Assembly (NCBI GenBank): GCA_963525745.1
Contig: CAURMH010000039.1
Coordinates: forward strand, 1 to 15,504
Source: CAURMH01 sp963525745
Lineage (GTDB): Bacteria; Pseudomonadota; Gammaproteobacteria; Enterobacterales; Pasteurellaceae
Direction of reading: 5' to 3'
Length of the DNA: 15,504 bases
This document shows, piece by piece, positions 6,566-13,618 of the stretch. The number at the start of each line of letters is the position of its first letter. Position 1 is the first letter of the stretch. The translations under genes were made by a program, and so were the position numbers. Below the pieces are notes generated by a model. The model ran no database searches. It worked only from the letters and a program-made list of their open reading frames with translations, and was not told where the DNA came from.

Positions 6566-7852
6566 ATGCAAATTTTAGACTGGAAAACATTAACCACGAA
6601 ACAAAAACAAGCGGCGCTTTCCCGTCCGACACAAACCGTCGGCGAGCAAATCAAAACCGCCGTGGAGACGATTCGGGAGGCGGTATTAAACCGCGGCGAT
6701 CAGGCTTTATTTGAACTTAGCGAGAAATTTGACCGAGTTAAATTAACGCAATTGACGGTTTCAACGTCAGAGATCAGCACAGCCGGCGAGCGCGTACCGG
6801 ACGCGCTAAAATCAGCGATTAGACTGGCTAAACGCAATATCGAAAAATTTCATCAGGCGCAGCAAAATCAGGAAGTGGATATTGAAACGCAAAAAGGCGT
6901 TCGCTGCCAAGTCGTCACCCGCCCGATTCAGCGGGTCGGATTATATATTCCGGGCGGTTCCGCGCCGTTGTTTTCAACCGTATTGATGTTGGCTGTTCCC
7001 GCTCAAATCGCCGGCTGCAAAAAAATCGTTCTTTGTTCTCCGCCGCCGATTGCCGATGAAATTCTTTATACCGCCGCGCTTTGTGGCATTGAAACGATTT
7101 ATGCCGTAGGCGGCGCACAAGCCGTCTTTGCCATGGCGTATGGCACCGAGACGGTTCAAAAAGTCGATAAAATTTTTGGCCCGGGTAATGCTTTCGTGAC
7201 AGAAGCCAAGCGCCAGGTGGCGCAAACCGGCACAGCGATTGATATGCCGGCCGGGCCGTCGGAAGTGCTGGTCATCGCCGATGAATGGGCTGATCCGGCC
7301 TTTGTTGCCGCCGATTTATTATCTCAGGCGGAGCACGGCGCCGATTCCCAAGTGATTTTGGTGACGCCGAGCCGGCTTCTGGCGGAATCTGTCAATCGGG
7401 AATTGGATAAACAAGTGGCTTTATTGTCTCGCGCAGAAACGGCGTGTAAGGCGTTACGGCACAGTCGAACGTTTATTGCGCAAAATTTGAATGAAGCCGT
7501 GGAAATCAGTAATGAATATGCGCCTGAACATTTAATTGTTCAAGTGGAAAATGCCCGTGCATTACTGCCGAAGTTGGATAATGCCGGGTCAATTTTCCTC
7601 GGTGCATATAGTCCCGAATCGATGGGGGATTATGCCAGCGGAACGAATCACGTTTTACCGACTTATGGTTATACCAAAACGTATTCAAGTTTGGGACTGG
7701 CGGATTTCAGTAAACGGATGACCGTGCAGGAACTTTCTGCGGGAGGATTTTTAGCACTCGCGGACGCCGTTGAACAGATGGCGGCGGCTGAATTATTAAC
7801 TGCGCATAAAAATGCCGTCAGTTTACGTGTACAGAAACTTCGTTCGTGTTAA
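6566..7852 (+). CDS. hisD: Histidinol dehydrogenase
   Basis: The enzyme oxidises L-histidinol to L-histidine in two NAD-dependent steps, the end of histidine synthesis. At 428 residues it is full length (E. coli 434). All zinc and catalytic residues known from E. coli HisD are present, shifted by five: Q254 and H257 in LLSQAEHGADSQ, the E321-H322 pair in NEYAPEHLIV, D355 in PESMGDYASGTNH and H414 in LTAHKNAVSLRV. GLYIPGG at 125-131 and FGPGNAFV at 204-211 are also typical. An AAGGAG site lies 9 bases before ATG 6566. It directly follows the his attenuator; hisG, normally first in the operon, is missing, and no hisC or other his gene follows before the adhesin region. Confidence 0.97.
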   Translation: MQILDWKTLTTKQKQAALSRPTQTVGEQIKTAVETIREAVLNRGDQALFELSEKFDRVKLTQLTVSTSEISTAGERVPDALKSAIRLAKRNIEKFHQAQQNQEVDIETQKGVRCQVVTRPIQRVGLYIPGGSAPLFSTVLMLAVPAQIAGCKKIVLCSPPPIADEILYTAALCGIETIYAVGGAQAVFAMAYGTETVQKVDKIFGPGNAFVTEAKRQVAQTGTAIDMPAGPSEVLVIADEWADPAFVAADLLSQAEHGADSQVILVTPSRLLAESVNRELDKQVALLSRAETACKALRHSRTFIAQNLNEAVEISNEYAPEHLIVQVENARALLPKLDNAGSIFLGAYSPESMGDYASGTNHVLPTYGYTKTYSSLGLADFSKRMTVQELSAGGFLALADAVEQMAAAELLTAHKNAVSLRVQKLRSC

Positions 7853-7879
7853 TTTAGCCATTTAAGGATAGCGCAATAA

Positions 7880-7923
7880 AATAACCGCGCCGAATGCAGA
7901 TGAAGAAATTTGGCGTGGTTATT
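7880..7923. repeat. Imperfect inverted repeat after hisD
   Basis: AATAACCGCGCC (7880-7891) pairs with GGCGTGGTTATT (7912-7923) over 12 positions, with one G-T pair and a 20-base loop. It starts 28 bases past the hisD stop. There is no T run after it, so if it ends the hisD transcript it is not a standard intrinsic terminator. Confidence 0.5.
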
Positions 7924-7946
7924 CGACATAATATAGTCGTTGCACA

Positions 7947-7996
7947 ACGCTGAAATGACGCTTTCTAACCTTGTTAAAGAAGCGTCATTTCAGCGT
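7947..7996. repeat. Perfect 17-bp inverted repeat on the hisD side of the adhesin
   Basis: ACGCTGAAATGACGCTT (7947-7963) and AAGCGTCATTTCAGCGT (7980-7996) are exact complements around a 16-base spacer. No T run follows on either strand. The outer 11 bases, ACGCTGAAATG, recur in the inverted repeat at 9933-9992 on the far side of the adhesin pseudogene. Confidence 0.75.
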
Positions 7997-8071
7997 CAAT
8001 AGACACAAAACCGAAAAACGCCCCCAAAATCGACCGCACTTTTCCCTCCTTTTTCTCCTTCTTTCTCCTTC

Positions 8072-8107
8072 AAAAAAAATGCAATACGGTTTCCCACATT
8101 GCATTTT
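8072..8107 (-). terminator. Terminator of the adhesin gene
   Basis: AAAATGCAAT (8076-8085) and ATTGCATTTT (8098-8107) form a 10-bp stem with a 12-base loop. On the minus strand it is followed by T residues (complement of the A run 8072-8079). It lies about 30 bases beyond the adhesin stop. Confidence 0.75.
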
Positions 8108-8139
8108 GTTTATTTAGTTTAGCGTTTGATTCGGCTCAA

Positions 8140-9466
8140 TTAATATTGAAACCCAATCCCCGCGCTGGCGGAGAAGTTGCCGATAGAGTTTGCTGCACCA
8201 TTAACACGCAGAATCACCTTACCACTATCGGTTGTACGAGACCAACCGATGGCAATCGCCGATTTATCACGATATGTTCCCACACCTGCGCCAATCACGG
8301 ATTTACCCACGACATTGGCTTGCGGTACGCTGGCTGCCGCCATGGCACCGGCGATTCCCGCCGCAGCTTTCTTCTCGACGCGTTCCACTTTCTTATCAAG
8401 ATGATGGAGACGATTTTCAACGGATGAGATACGTTGATTAATATTATTAATCACTGAGGAAGGCACTCCGCCGCCGCTCATGCTGTTAACCCGATTACTC
8501 AATTATTGGAACTGAGCATAGTTCACGGCGTCGGTGGCGGCAGTGCCGTTGCCGATATTTTGCAGTTTATTGCCGCCAAAGTTAATGTCGGTGCCGTTGA
8601 CAATGGTTACGTTGGTGCCTGCGCCGCTGCCGAGGGTGGTATTGCCGGTGGCTTTCAGGTTTTTCGCGTTCACGGTATCGGCATTAACCGTATCTGCATT
8701 AAGCTTGAAGCAATGTTATTTTGTTTACCTAGGGCAACGGAGTTTGTGGCGTTGACAGCAGAGAGAAAACCAATTGTAGTTGAATTTTCATTCGCAACAG
8801 AAAAAGGAATTGTCGCCGATAGCATTAGCCCCGCACCTAGCACAATAGATGAATTGGCTGTTGCATTAGATAACGCCCCTATTGCAATTGAAGCCCCCTT
8901 TAGACGATGTATCTAAACCGAATGTAACAAATTGAAGACCGCTTGCTTTAGCCTATATTCCTAAGGCAACACTAATCTCCGTGTTGCAGTACTATTTGTT
9001 CCAACAGCTAATGAATCGCTCCCCGTTGCATTAGCGAGAGGGCCAATAGCCGTATTGCCATTATTTGAATAAGCGTAGTTACCTATGGCTATCGCAGAGC
9101 CTAAATTTGCATTGGTATAACAACCAATAGCAATTGCCTCTCCCGGAGAATCGGATTTTGCATTTAACCCTACCGCTACCTCTGCGCCATCGGTGGCTGC
9201 CGCGCCGGTTCCGCATACCAAAGTCGCTTCGGTAGATGGCATGGTTAAAATTGTCGTGTCTAAAATCGCCCCCCTAAGATCACGGCATTGGCGGTGGCTT
9301 GTCCGGCAGAGAAAAGTGCGGTCTCTTTTGGAGACGTTTTAATTTCGTTGACAATGTCGTTGTTATTTTGATTCGACGATGATTTTACGTGTCCTTTCAC
9401 GAGTTCGGAAACCACGACCCAAGCCTGTTAGGCGGCGTTCCAGATAATGCGGTAGATTTTGTTCAT
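8140..9466 (-). pseudogene. Broken trimeric autotransporter adhesin (YadA/Hia-type)
   Basis: A type Vc adhesin can be followed end to end across frames. ATG 9466, with GAGGA upstream, opens an extended signal peptide, MNKIYRIIWNAA-stop-QAWVVVSELVKGH. Head repeats follow (GSAIAIGNYAYSNNGNTAIG, ASIAIGALSNATANSS), then a neck (GNKLQNIGNGTAATDAVNYA), a short coiled coil (INNINQRISSVENRLHHLDK) and the YadA membrane anchor ending GIGFQY with terminal aromatic residue. Nonsense codons lie at 9430-9428, 8955-8953 and 8505-8503. Frameshifts fall near 9269-9274 (run of six G on the coding strand), 8980, 8894-8898 (five G) and 8705. The ancestral protein would have been about 440 residues, small for the family. 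So many lesions rule out function or simple phase variation. Confidence 0.92.
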
Positions 9467-9502
9467 TTTAATTTCCTCTTTTGTATTGAATTAAGGTTTG
9501 AT

Positions 9503-9626
9503 AACAGATTTTGGTCTGTTGGGTTAAATTGGTTTTTTGATGTAAAAGACCGATTTGGAAAGAGGTCTATTTTGGAGAATGCTTTCCAAATCAGTCGTTT
9601 AATTGGCAACGGGTTTCGGCCCGTTG
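9503..9626. other. Three-hairpin leader region upstream of the adhesin
   Basis: This stretch precedes the adhesin start (9466) on the minus strand and would be in its 5' leader or promoter zone. Hairpin 1 is AACAGA-TTTTGG-TCTGTT (9503-9520). Hairpin 2 is GATTTGGAAAG (9552-9562) with CTTTCCAAATC (9582-9592). Hairpin 3 is CAACGGG-TTTCGG-CCCGTTG (9607-9626). Hairpins 1 and 3 are copies of one element that differ only by transitions across the 18-base hairpin, two of them as compensated A-T to G-C pairs. Function unknown. Confidence 0.55.
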
Positions 9627-9754
9627 TTAAATAAAAAACGATGTAAATAAAACAACGAAAAGACTAAAAGTGCGGTCAATCTTAACGACGTTTCGTAATA
9701 GAAAACAGAAATGAAATTGAAGATAAAAATTAAGAAAAGAGACTTGATAAGTAC

Positions 9755-9784
9755 TTGACTTTAAAGCGTAAAATATGCTATACG
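9755..9784 (+). promoter_or_regulatory. Possible plus-strand promoter
   Basis: TTGACT (9755-9760) and TATACG (9779-9784) are 18 bases apart. No gene follows; a transcript would run into the hairpin 9812-9836 within some 40 bases. Chance occurrence is possible in this AT-rich stretch. Confidence 0.25.
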
Positions 9785-9811
9785 TGCGTACTGATCATTT
9801 TTCACTCCTTT

Positions 9812-9836
9812 AAAAAGGGCCTGTCAAGCCTTTTTT
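9812..9836. terminator. Terminator-like hairpin in the region between the adhesin and yjgR
   Basis: AAAAAGGGC (9812-9820) pairs with GCCTTTTTT (9828-9836) over nine positions, one of them G-U, with a 7-base loop. The A and T runs make it usable in both directions. On the minus strand it could stop read-through from yjgR. The rest of 9640-10018 holds one uptake sequence (9668) and no recognised gene. Confidence 0.45.
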
Positions 9837-9932
9837 AATACAATTAGCCAAAAAAAACTTACGCCCAAGTTATAACCAATTTCAGTGTCAAAGTAAGCTT
9901 AATTTTGTAAACATCGTTAAATTACCCCTTCC

Positions 9933-9992
9933 GCAATAAATACTGAAATGATGCCTCGGTCGTTTTGCCATTTCAGCGTGAGGATTTATTGC
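9933..9992. repeat. Inverted repeat downstream of yjgR, related to 7947-7996
   Basis: GCAATAAAT (9933-9941) with ATTTATTGC (9984-9992) and CTGAAATG (9943-9950) with CATTTCAG (9969-9976) form a two-part stem with an asymmetric bulge. On the minus strand it reads ACGCTGAAATG, the same 11 bases that begin the repeat at 7947. It lies about 27 bases beyond the yjgR stop and has no T run. Confidence 0.6.
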
Positions 9993-10018
9993 GATTTGCC
10001 GCTTTCCGGTTTGAGGGG

Positions 10019-11500
10019 CTATTTCTTTAAGGCGCCGAGCAGGCCGCGCATGATTTGCTTGGTGACTTCATTGCGGATTTGGCGACCAACTTGTTTGGCG
10101 ACGCCGCCGACAAGTTGTTCGGTGACGGTTTGTTCGCTTTTTTTCTTGGTACCGAAAATGACGGCAGCTAGGCGGCCGAGCAATCCTTCTTCCTGCTCGT
10201 TTTGTTTTTGCGCCACGGCGGCGAGATCCGCTTGCGCGTTTAACACTTCAAACGCCGATTCGTTATCCACCTCATCTTTATAGAAGGCGTATAAATCGTC
10301 ATCTTTCACCCAAGCGGTGCGTTGTTCGGCGGTAATCGGCGCCAGTTGGCTTTTCGGTGGGAAAATGTAGGCGATTTCCACCGGTGTCGGCATGCCCTTT
10401 TCATCTAAGAACGAGACTAACGCTTGTCCCACCCCGAGGGTGGAAATGGCTTCCACCACATTCACTTTCGGGTTGGAACGGAACGTCTCCGCCGCCGATT
10501 TCACCGCTTTTTGATCGCGCGGGGTAAAAGCTCGCAGGGCGTGTTGCACGCGATTGCCGAGCTGACCGAGCACGGTGTCCGGCAAATCCAGCGGGTTTTG
10601 CGTCACGAAATAAATGCCCACGCCTTTGGAGCGAATCAAGCGCACTACCTGTTCCACTTTATCCACCAACACGCTCGGTGCACCGTCAAACAACAAATGC
10701 GCTTCGTCAAAGAACATCACGAATTTCGGTTTGTCAGGGTCGCCCACTTCCGGCAACTGCTCGAACAATTCTGCCATTAACCACAGCAAGAACGCACTGT
10801 ACATACGCGGAGAGTTAATCAGTTTTTCCGAATTGAGCACGTTAATCACGCCGCACCCGTCTCGGGTTTGCAGCCAGTCTTCCAAATTCAGTGCCGGTTC
10901 GCCGAATAAATTTGCCGCCCCTTCGTTTTCCAGCGTTAATAAAGCGCGTTGAATGGCGCCCACACTGGCGGCAGACACATTACCGTATTCCACTTGGAAG
11001 GTTTTGGCGTTTTCCGCTACGTATTTCAACATGGCGCGCAAGTCTTTTAAGTCGATAAGCAATAAGCCTTTGTCGTCGGCAACGCGGAACACCAGATTGA
11101 GTAAGCCTTCTTGGGTGGCGTTTAAATTCAATAAACGGGATAACAACAACGGCCCCATTTCCGAAATGGTGGTGCGCAACGGAATGCCGGTTTCGCCGAA
11201 CACGTCCCAGAATGACACCGGGTAGCCGCTCAAATAGCTTTCCCCGCCTAAATTGAATTGTTCGATACGCTCGGCGATTTTACCCTGCATGACGCCCGGT
11301 TGTACCAAGCCTGAAAGGTCTCCTTTGACATCCACTAAAAACACCGGCACACCGTCATCACTGAAGGCTTCCGCCATTTTACGTAGGGTGACGGTTTTCC
11401 CGGTACCGGTGGCGCCGGCGATTAATCCGTGGCGGTTTGCCATTTTGGCGGTAATTCCCAAGGTTTGCCCCTGTTCGGTGTGGGCGAGAGAATATTGCAT
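10019..11500 (-). CDS. yjgR: HerA-like P-loop ATPase, DUF853 / YjgR family
   Basis: The 493-residue product matches the YjgR family (about 500 residues in E. coli), grouped with HerA/FtsK-type ATPases. Walker A GATGTGKT is at 29-36, the family strand VPVFLVDVKGDLSGL at 51-65, Walker B VMFFDEAH at 261-268, followed by YFVTQNPLDLPDTVLGQLGNRVQHALRAF, which carries sensor and arginine-type positions. The C-terminal part is an Ala/Gln/Lys-rich segment ending in a basic tail (RQIRNEVTKQIMRGLLGALKK region). The cellular role is not established; DNA translocation is only implied by family. ATG 11500 is preceded by AAGGA. The gene stands alone on this strand and its start faces yiiM. Confidence 0.93.
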   Translation of the reverse strand: MQYSLAHTEQGQTLGITAKMANRHGLIAGATGTGKTVTLRKMAEAFSDDGVPVFLVDVKGDLSGLVQPGVMQGKIAERIEQFNLGGESYLSGYPVSFWDVFGETGIPLRTTISEMGPLLLSRLLNLNATQEGLLNLVFRVADDKGLLLIDLKDLRAMLKYVAENAKTFQVEYGNVSAASVGAIQRALLTLENEGAANLFGEPALNLEDWLQTRDGCGVINVLNSEKLINSPRMYSAFLLWLMAELFEQLPEVGDPDKPKFVMFFDEAHLLFDGAPSVLVDKVEQVVRLIRSKGVGIYFVTQNPLDLPDTVLGQLGNRVQHALRAFTPRDQKAVKSAAETFRSNPKVNVVEAISTLGVGQALVSFLDEKGMPTPVEIAYIFPPKSQLAPITAEQRTAWVKDDDLYAFYKDEVDNESAFEVLNAQADLAAVAQKQNEQEEGLLGRLAAVIFGTKKKSEQTVTEQLVGGVAKQVGRQIRNEVTKQIMRGLLGALKK

Positions 11501-11559
11501 AACTGTTCCTTTTTTGATTTATTTATTTGAGGGAATAATAAGGAAAAAACAAAGTGCGG

Positions 11560-11588
11560 TCAAAATTTATGTGATTTTACGATATAAT
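11560..11588 (+). promoter_or_regulatory. Candidate promoter of the yiiM-ychJ-yihY-dtd operon
   Basis: A consensus TATAAT (11583-11588) lies 28 bases before ATG 11617. The -35 region is poor (TCAAAA at 11560-11565) and abuts an uptake sequence at 11552-11560. Confidence 0.45.
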
Positions 11589-11616
11589 TCGATCCATTCT
11601 AAGTAAAGGAGGAAAA

Positions 11617-12285
11617 ATGTTAACAGGGGAAATTTTGGTGATTAAAGTCGGCGGGGTGCAACAACTGACTTTTGCTGATGAAACGACTTATGAAAGTGCG
11701 ATTCGTAAAAAACCTGTGCCTTCGGTGAAAATTCATACGTTAGGCGCGGAGGGAAATGATGTCGGGTTGAAAGCCCATCACGGCGGGCCGGACAAAGCGC
11801 TATTTTTTATGTCCGATGTGTCTTTTTCGGCGTTAAATAAGCTGTTAGGTGAAAATTTTTCTTACACCGACACGGCGGTTTACGGTGAAAATTTTGTGGT
11901 GTCGGGCTTTGATGAGGATTCGGTTTGCGTGGGGGATCGCTTTAAAATCGGCACGACCGTGTTGGAAGTGTCACAGCCGCGTAAGCCTTGTGAACGTTTG
12001 TCGAAGAATACCGCAAATGACAATACACAGAAAATTGTACATCAGTCAGGTTGGACGGGCTGGTATGTTCGCGTGATTGAAACGGGCGAAATCACGAAAG
12101 GCGACGAGGTGATTTTGCAACACCGCCCTTATCCGCAATTGACCATTCGTTATTTGAATCGCTTGCTGTCCGGCAAACCGACGGTAGAAGAATTGGAACA
12201 AGCCCTTGCCATTGAGCAATTAGCGCCCGCGTTCAAACGTTCGCTCAATTCTCAACTCATGAAACTACAGCAAAAACAGCGTTAA
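11617..12285 (+). CDS. yiiM: MOSC domain protein, YiiM type
   Basis: The 222-residue protein carries a MOSC domain, the fold of molybdenum cofactor sulfurase C-termini. HHGGPDKALFF at 54-64 is the family signature, GENFVVSGFDEDSVCVGDRF at 90-109 the central core, and C125 in SQPRKPCERL is the conserved cysteine expected to bind the cofactor. The remainder (about 130-222) matches the C-terminal extension of YiiM-like proteins. E. coli YiiM (224 residues) is linked to molybdenum-dependent detoxification of N-hydroxylated base analogues; the same role here is inferred. AAAGGAGG lies six bases before the ATG. It heads an operon: the next gene begins two bases after its stop. Confidence 0.9.
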   Translation: MLTGEILVIKVGGVQQLTFADETTYESAIRKKPVPSVKIHTLGAEGNDVGLKAHHGGPDKALFFMSDVSFSALNKLLGENFSYTDTAVYGENFVVSGFDEDSVCVGDRFKIGTTVLEVSQPRKPCERLSKNTANDNTQKIVHQSGWTGWYVRVIETGEITKGDEVILQHRPYPQLTIRYLNRLLSGKPTVEELEQALAIEQLAPAFKRSLNSQLMKLQQKQR

Positions 12286-12287
12286 AA

Positions 12288-12776
12288 ATGACCGCACTTT
12301 TAGATTCAGCTTGCCCTTGTCAATCGAATAAATCCTATGCAGATTGTTGCGGGCGTTTCCATCGTGGCGCAGAGTTCCCGCAAACTGCTGAGCAATTAAT
12401 GCGTTCCCGTTATGCCGCCTATGTGTTAAAAAATGTGCCTTATATTGTAGCAACGACGATGCCGAGCCAGCAGGCGTTGCTGAACGTGCCGGCAATTCAG
12501 GCTTGGGCGGAGAACACCCAATGGCTTGGCTTGCAGATTTTGAACACGGAAACCTTAACGAAGGTACAAAGTGCGGTAGAATTTAACGCGCTTTTTAAAG
12601 GGGAAAAAGGTCAGGGCGAAGAGGGCGAGCAGGCGCATCATGAGCGTTCGATTTTTGTGAAAATTGACGGGCATTGGTATTTTGTGGATCCGACCGTGCC
12701 GTTGCCGAGCATGAAACAACCTTGCGTATGCGGTTCCGGCAAAAAATTTAAGCATTGCTGCGGAGGCTTTTTATGA
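12288..12776 (+). CDS. ychJ: YchJ family protein with two SEC-C motifs (UPF0225)
   Basis: The 162-residue protein is framed by two Cys-rich zinc-binding SEC-C motifs: CPCQSNKSYADCCG at 9-22 and PCVCGSGKKFKHCCG near 145-159. Between them is the YchJ core (TAEQLMRSRYAAYVLKNVPYI; then HHERSIFVKIDGHWYFVDP), an NTF2-like fold. Molecular function is unknown; SEC-C motifs in other proteins bind partners such as SecB. The ATG is followed directly by an uptake sequence, so the first codons (TALL) are encoded by it. It follows yiiM by two bases and its stop overlaps the next start (ATGA). Confidence 0.93.
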   Translation: MTALLDSACPCQSNKSYADCCGRFHRGAEFPQTAEQLMRSRYAAYVLKNVPYIVATTMPSQQALLNVPAIQAWAENTQWLGLQILNTETLTKVQSAVEFNALFKGEKGQGEEGEQAHHERSIFVKIDGHWYFVDPTVPLPSMKQPCVCGSGKKFKHCCGGFL

Positions 12777-13618
12777 TTGATCCGAAACCCTTTTGCACCT
12801 TATTTTGGCAGCGTTTTAATCAGAATAAACTCACGCAAGCCGCCGGGTATCTCACTTACAGCACCATGCTTGCCATCGTGCCGTTGATTATGGTGGTGTT
12901 TTCTATTTTTTCTGCCTTTCCGGTATTTAATGAAGTCACCGGCGCTTTGAAAGAGTTTATTTTCACTAATTTTGCGCCCTCGGCAAGTGACGTTGTGGGG
13001 CAATATATTGATGAATTCGTGAACAATTCCAAACAAATGAGCGCCGTGGGGATTATCAGCTTGATTGTGGTGGCGTTGATGTTGATTAACTCTATCGATC
13101 GCACGCTAAACGGTATTTGGCACGACACCGGCACCCGCCCGATTTTCACGTCTTTTGCCATTTATTGGCTCATTCTCACGCTAGGGCCGCTGTTAGTCGG
13201 CACTAGTATTGCCGCCAGTTCCTATGTCAAAACGATGTTTGAACAGTCGACAACCTTCTCTTTGGGTTTGAAATTGCTCAGTTTCGTGCCGTTTCTTTCC
13301 ACCTGGTTTATTTTCACCGTGCTTTATATGGTGGTGCCGAATAAAAAAGTCAGCATTAAACATTCCGCCGCCGGTGCACTCATTGCCGCCGTATTTTTCA
13401 CGTTGGGCAAGCAGGCATTTGCTTGGTACATCGTGACGTTTCCATCTTATCAATTAATTTATGGCGCTATGGCAACCCTGCCGATCATGTTGTTATGGAT
13501 TCAGTTAAGCTGGACGTTCGTGCTGCTTGGTGCGCAATTGGCGGCAGTGTTGGCGGAAGTGCGGTCGAAAAAACAAGTCAATCATCAGGAGCAAGTCAAT
13601 TATCAGGAGGATGCGTGA
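12773..13618 (+). CDS. yihY: YihY/BrkB family inner-membrane protein (UPF0761)
   Basis: The 281-residue protein has about six hydrophobic helices (near 31-50, 91-107, 127-150, 168-188, 197-220, 232-262) and YihY hallmarks: AAGYLTYSTMLAIVPL at 23-38, NSIDRTLNGIW at 106-116 and YGAMATLPIMLLWIQLSW at 230-247. Family members were once mislabelled ribonuclease BN; the true function is unknown. ATG 12773 is preceded by GGAGG and overlaps the ychJ stop; the frame is open slightly further upstream but without support. The C-terminus carries a 6-residue tandem repeat (QVNHQE, QVNYQE) from an 18-base DNA repeat. The stop overlaps the dtd start. Confidence 0.92.
   Translation: MIDPKPFCTLFWQRFNQNKLTQAAGYLTYSTMLAIVPLIMVVFSIFSAFPVFNEVTGALKEFIFTNFAPSASDVVGQYIDEFVNNSKQMSAVGIISLIVVALMLINSIDRTLNGIWHDTGTRPIFTSFAIYWLILTLGPLLVGTSIAASSYVKTMFEQSTTFSLGLKLLSFVPFLSTWFIFTVLYMVVPNKKVSIKHSAAGALIAAVFFTLGKQAFAWYIVTFPSYQLIYGAMATLPIMLLWIQLSWTFVLLGAQLAAVLAEVRSKKQVNHQEQVNYQEDA
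13574..13609 (+). repeat. 18-base tandem duplication at the yihY/dtd junction
   Basis: Two copies of an 18-base unit, CAAGTCAAT-(C/T)-ATCAGGAG, lie head to tail and differ by one base. They encode the last part of YihY. The AGGAG at the end of the second copy, extended by a G, is the ribosome-binding site of dtd. Confidence 0.85.

Noticed and set aside
7861..7946. Possible remnant of hisC after hisD
   Set aside because: A TAAGGATA segment resembles a ribosome site, but no ATG follows and no reading frame gives recognisable HisC sequence.
8041..8071. Pyrimidine-rich tract with repeated TCTCCTTC
   Set aside because: Striking but short; on the minus strand it lies beyond the adhesin stop and just past its terminator, so no role can be argued.
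8506..8916. 136-codon plus-strand ORF, and other plus-strand frames at 8146-8755
   Set aside because: They are antisense to the adhesin pseudogene, whose minus-strand translation gives clear YadA-family sequence.
9389..9634. 81-codon plus-strand ORF over the adhesin start and leader
   Set aside because: Antisense to the signal peptide and made largely of the hairpin repeats; no ribosome site or recognisable domain.
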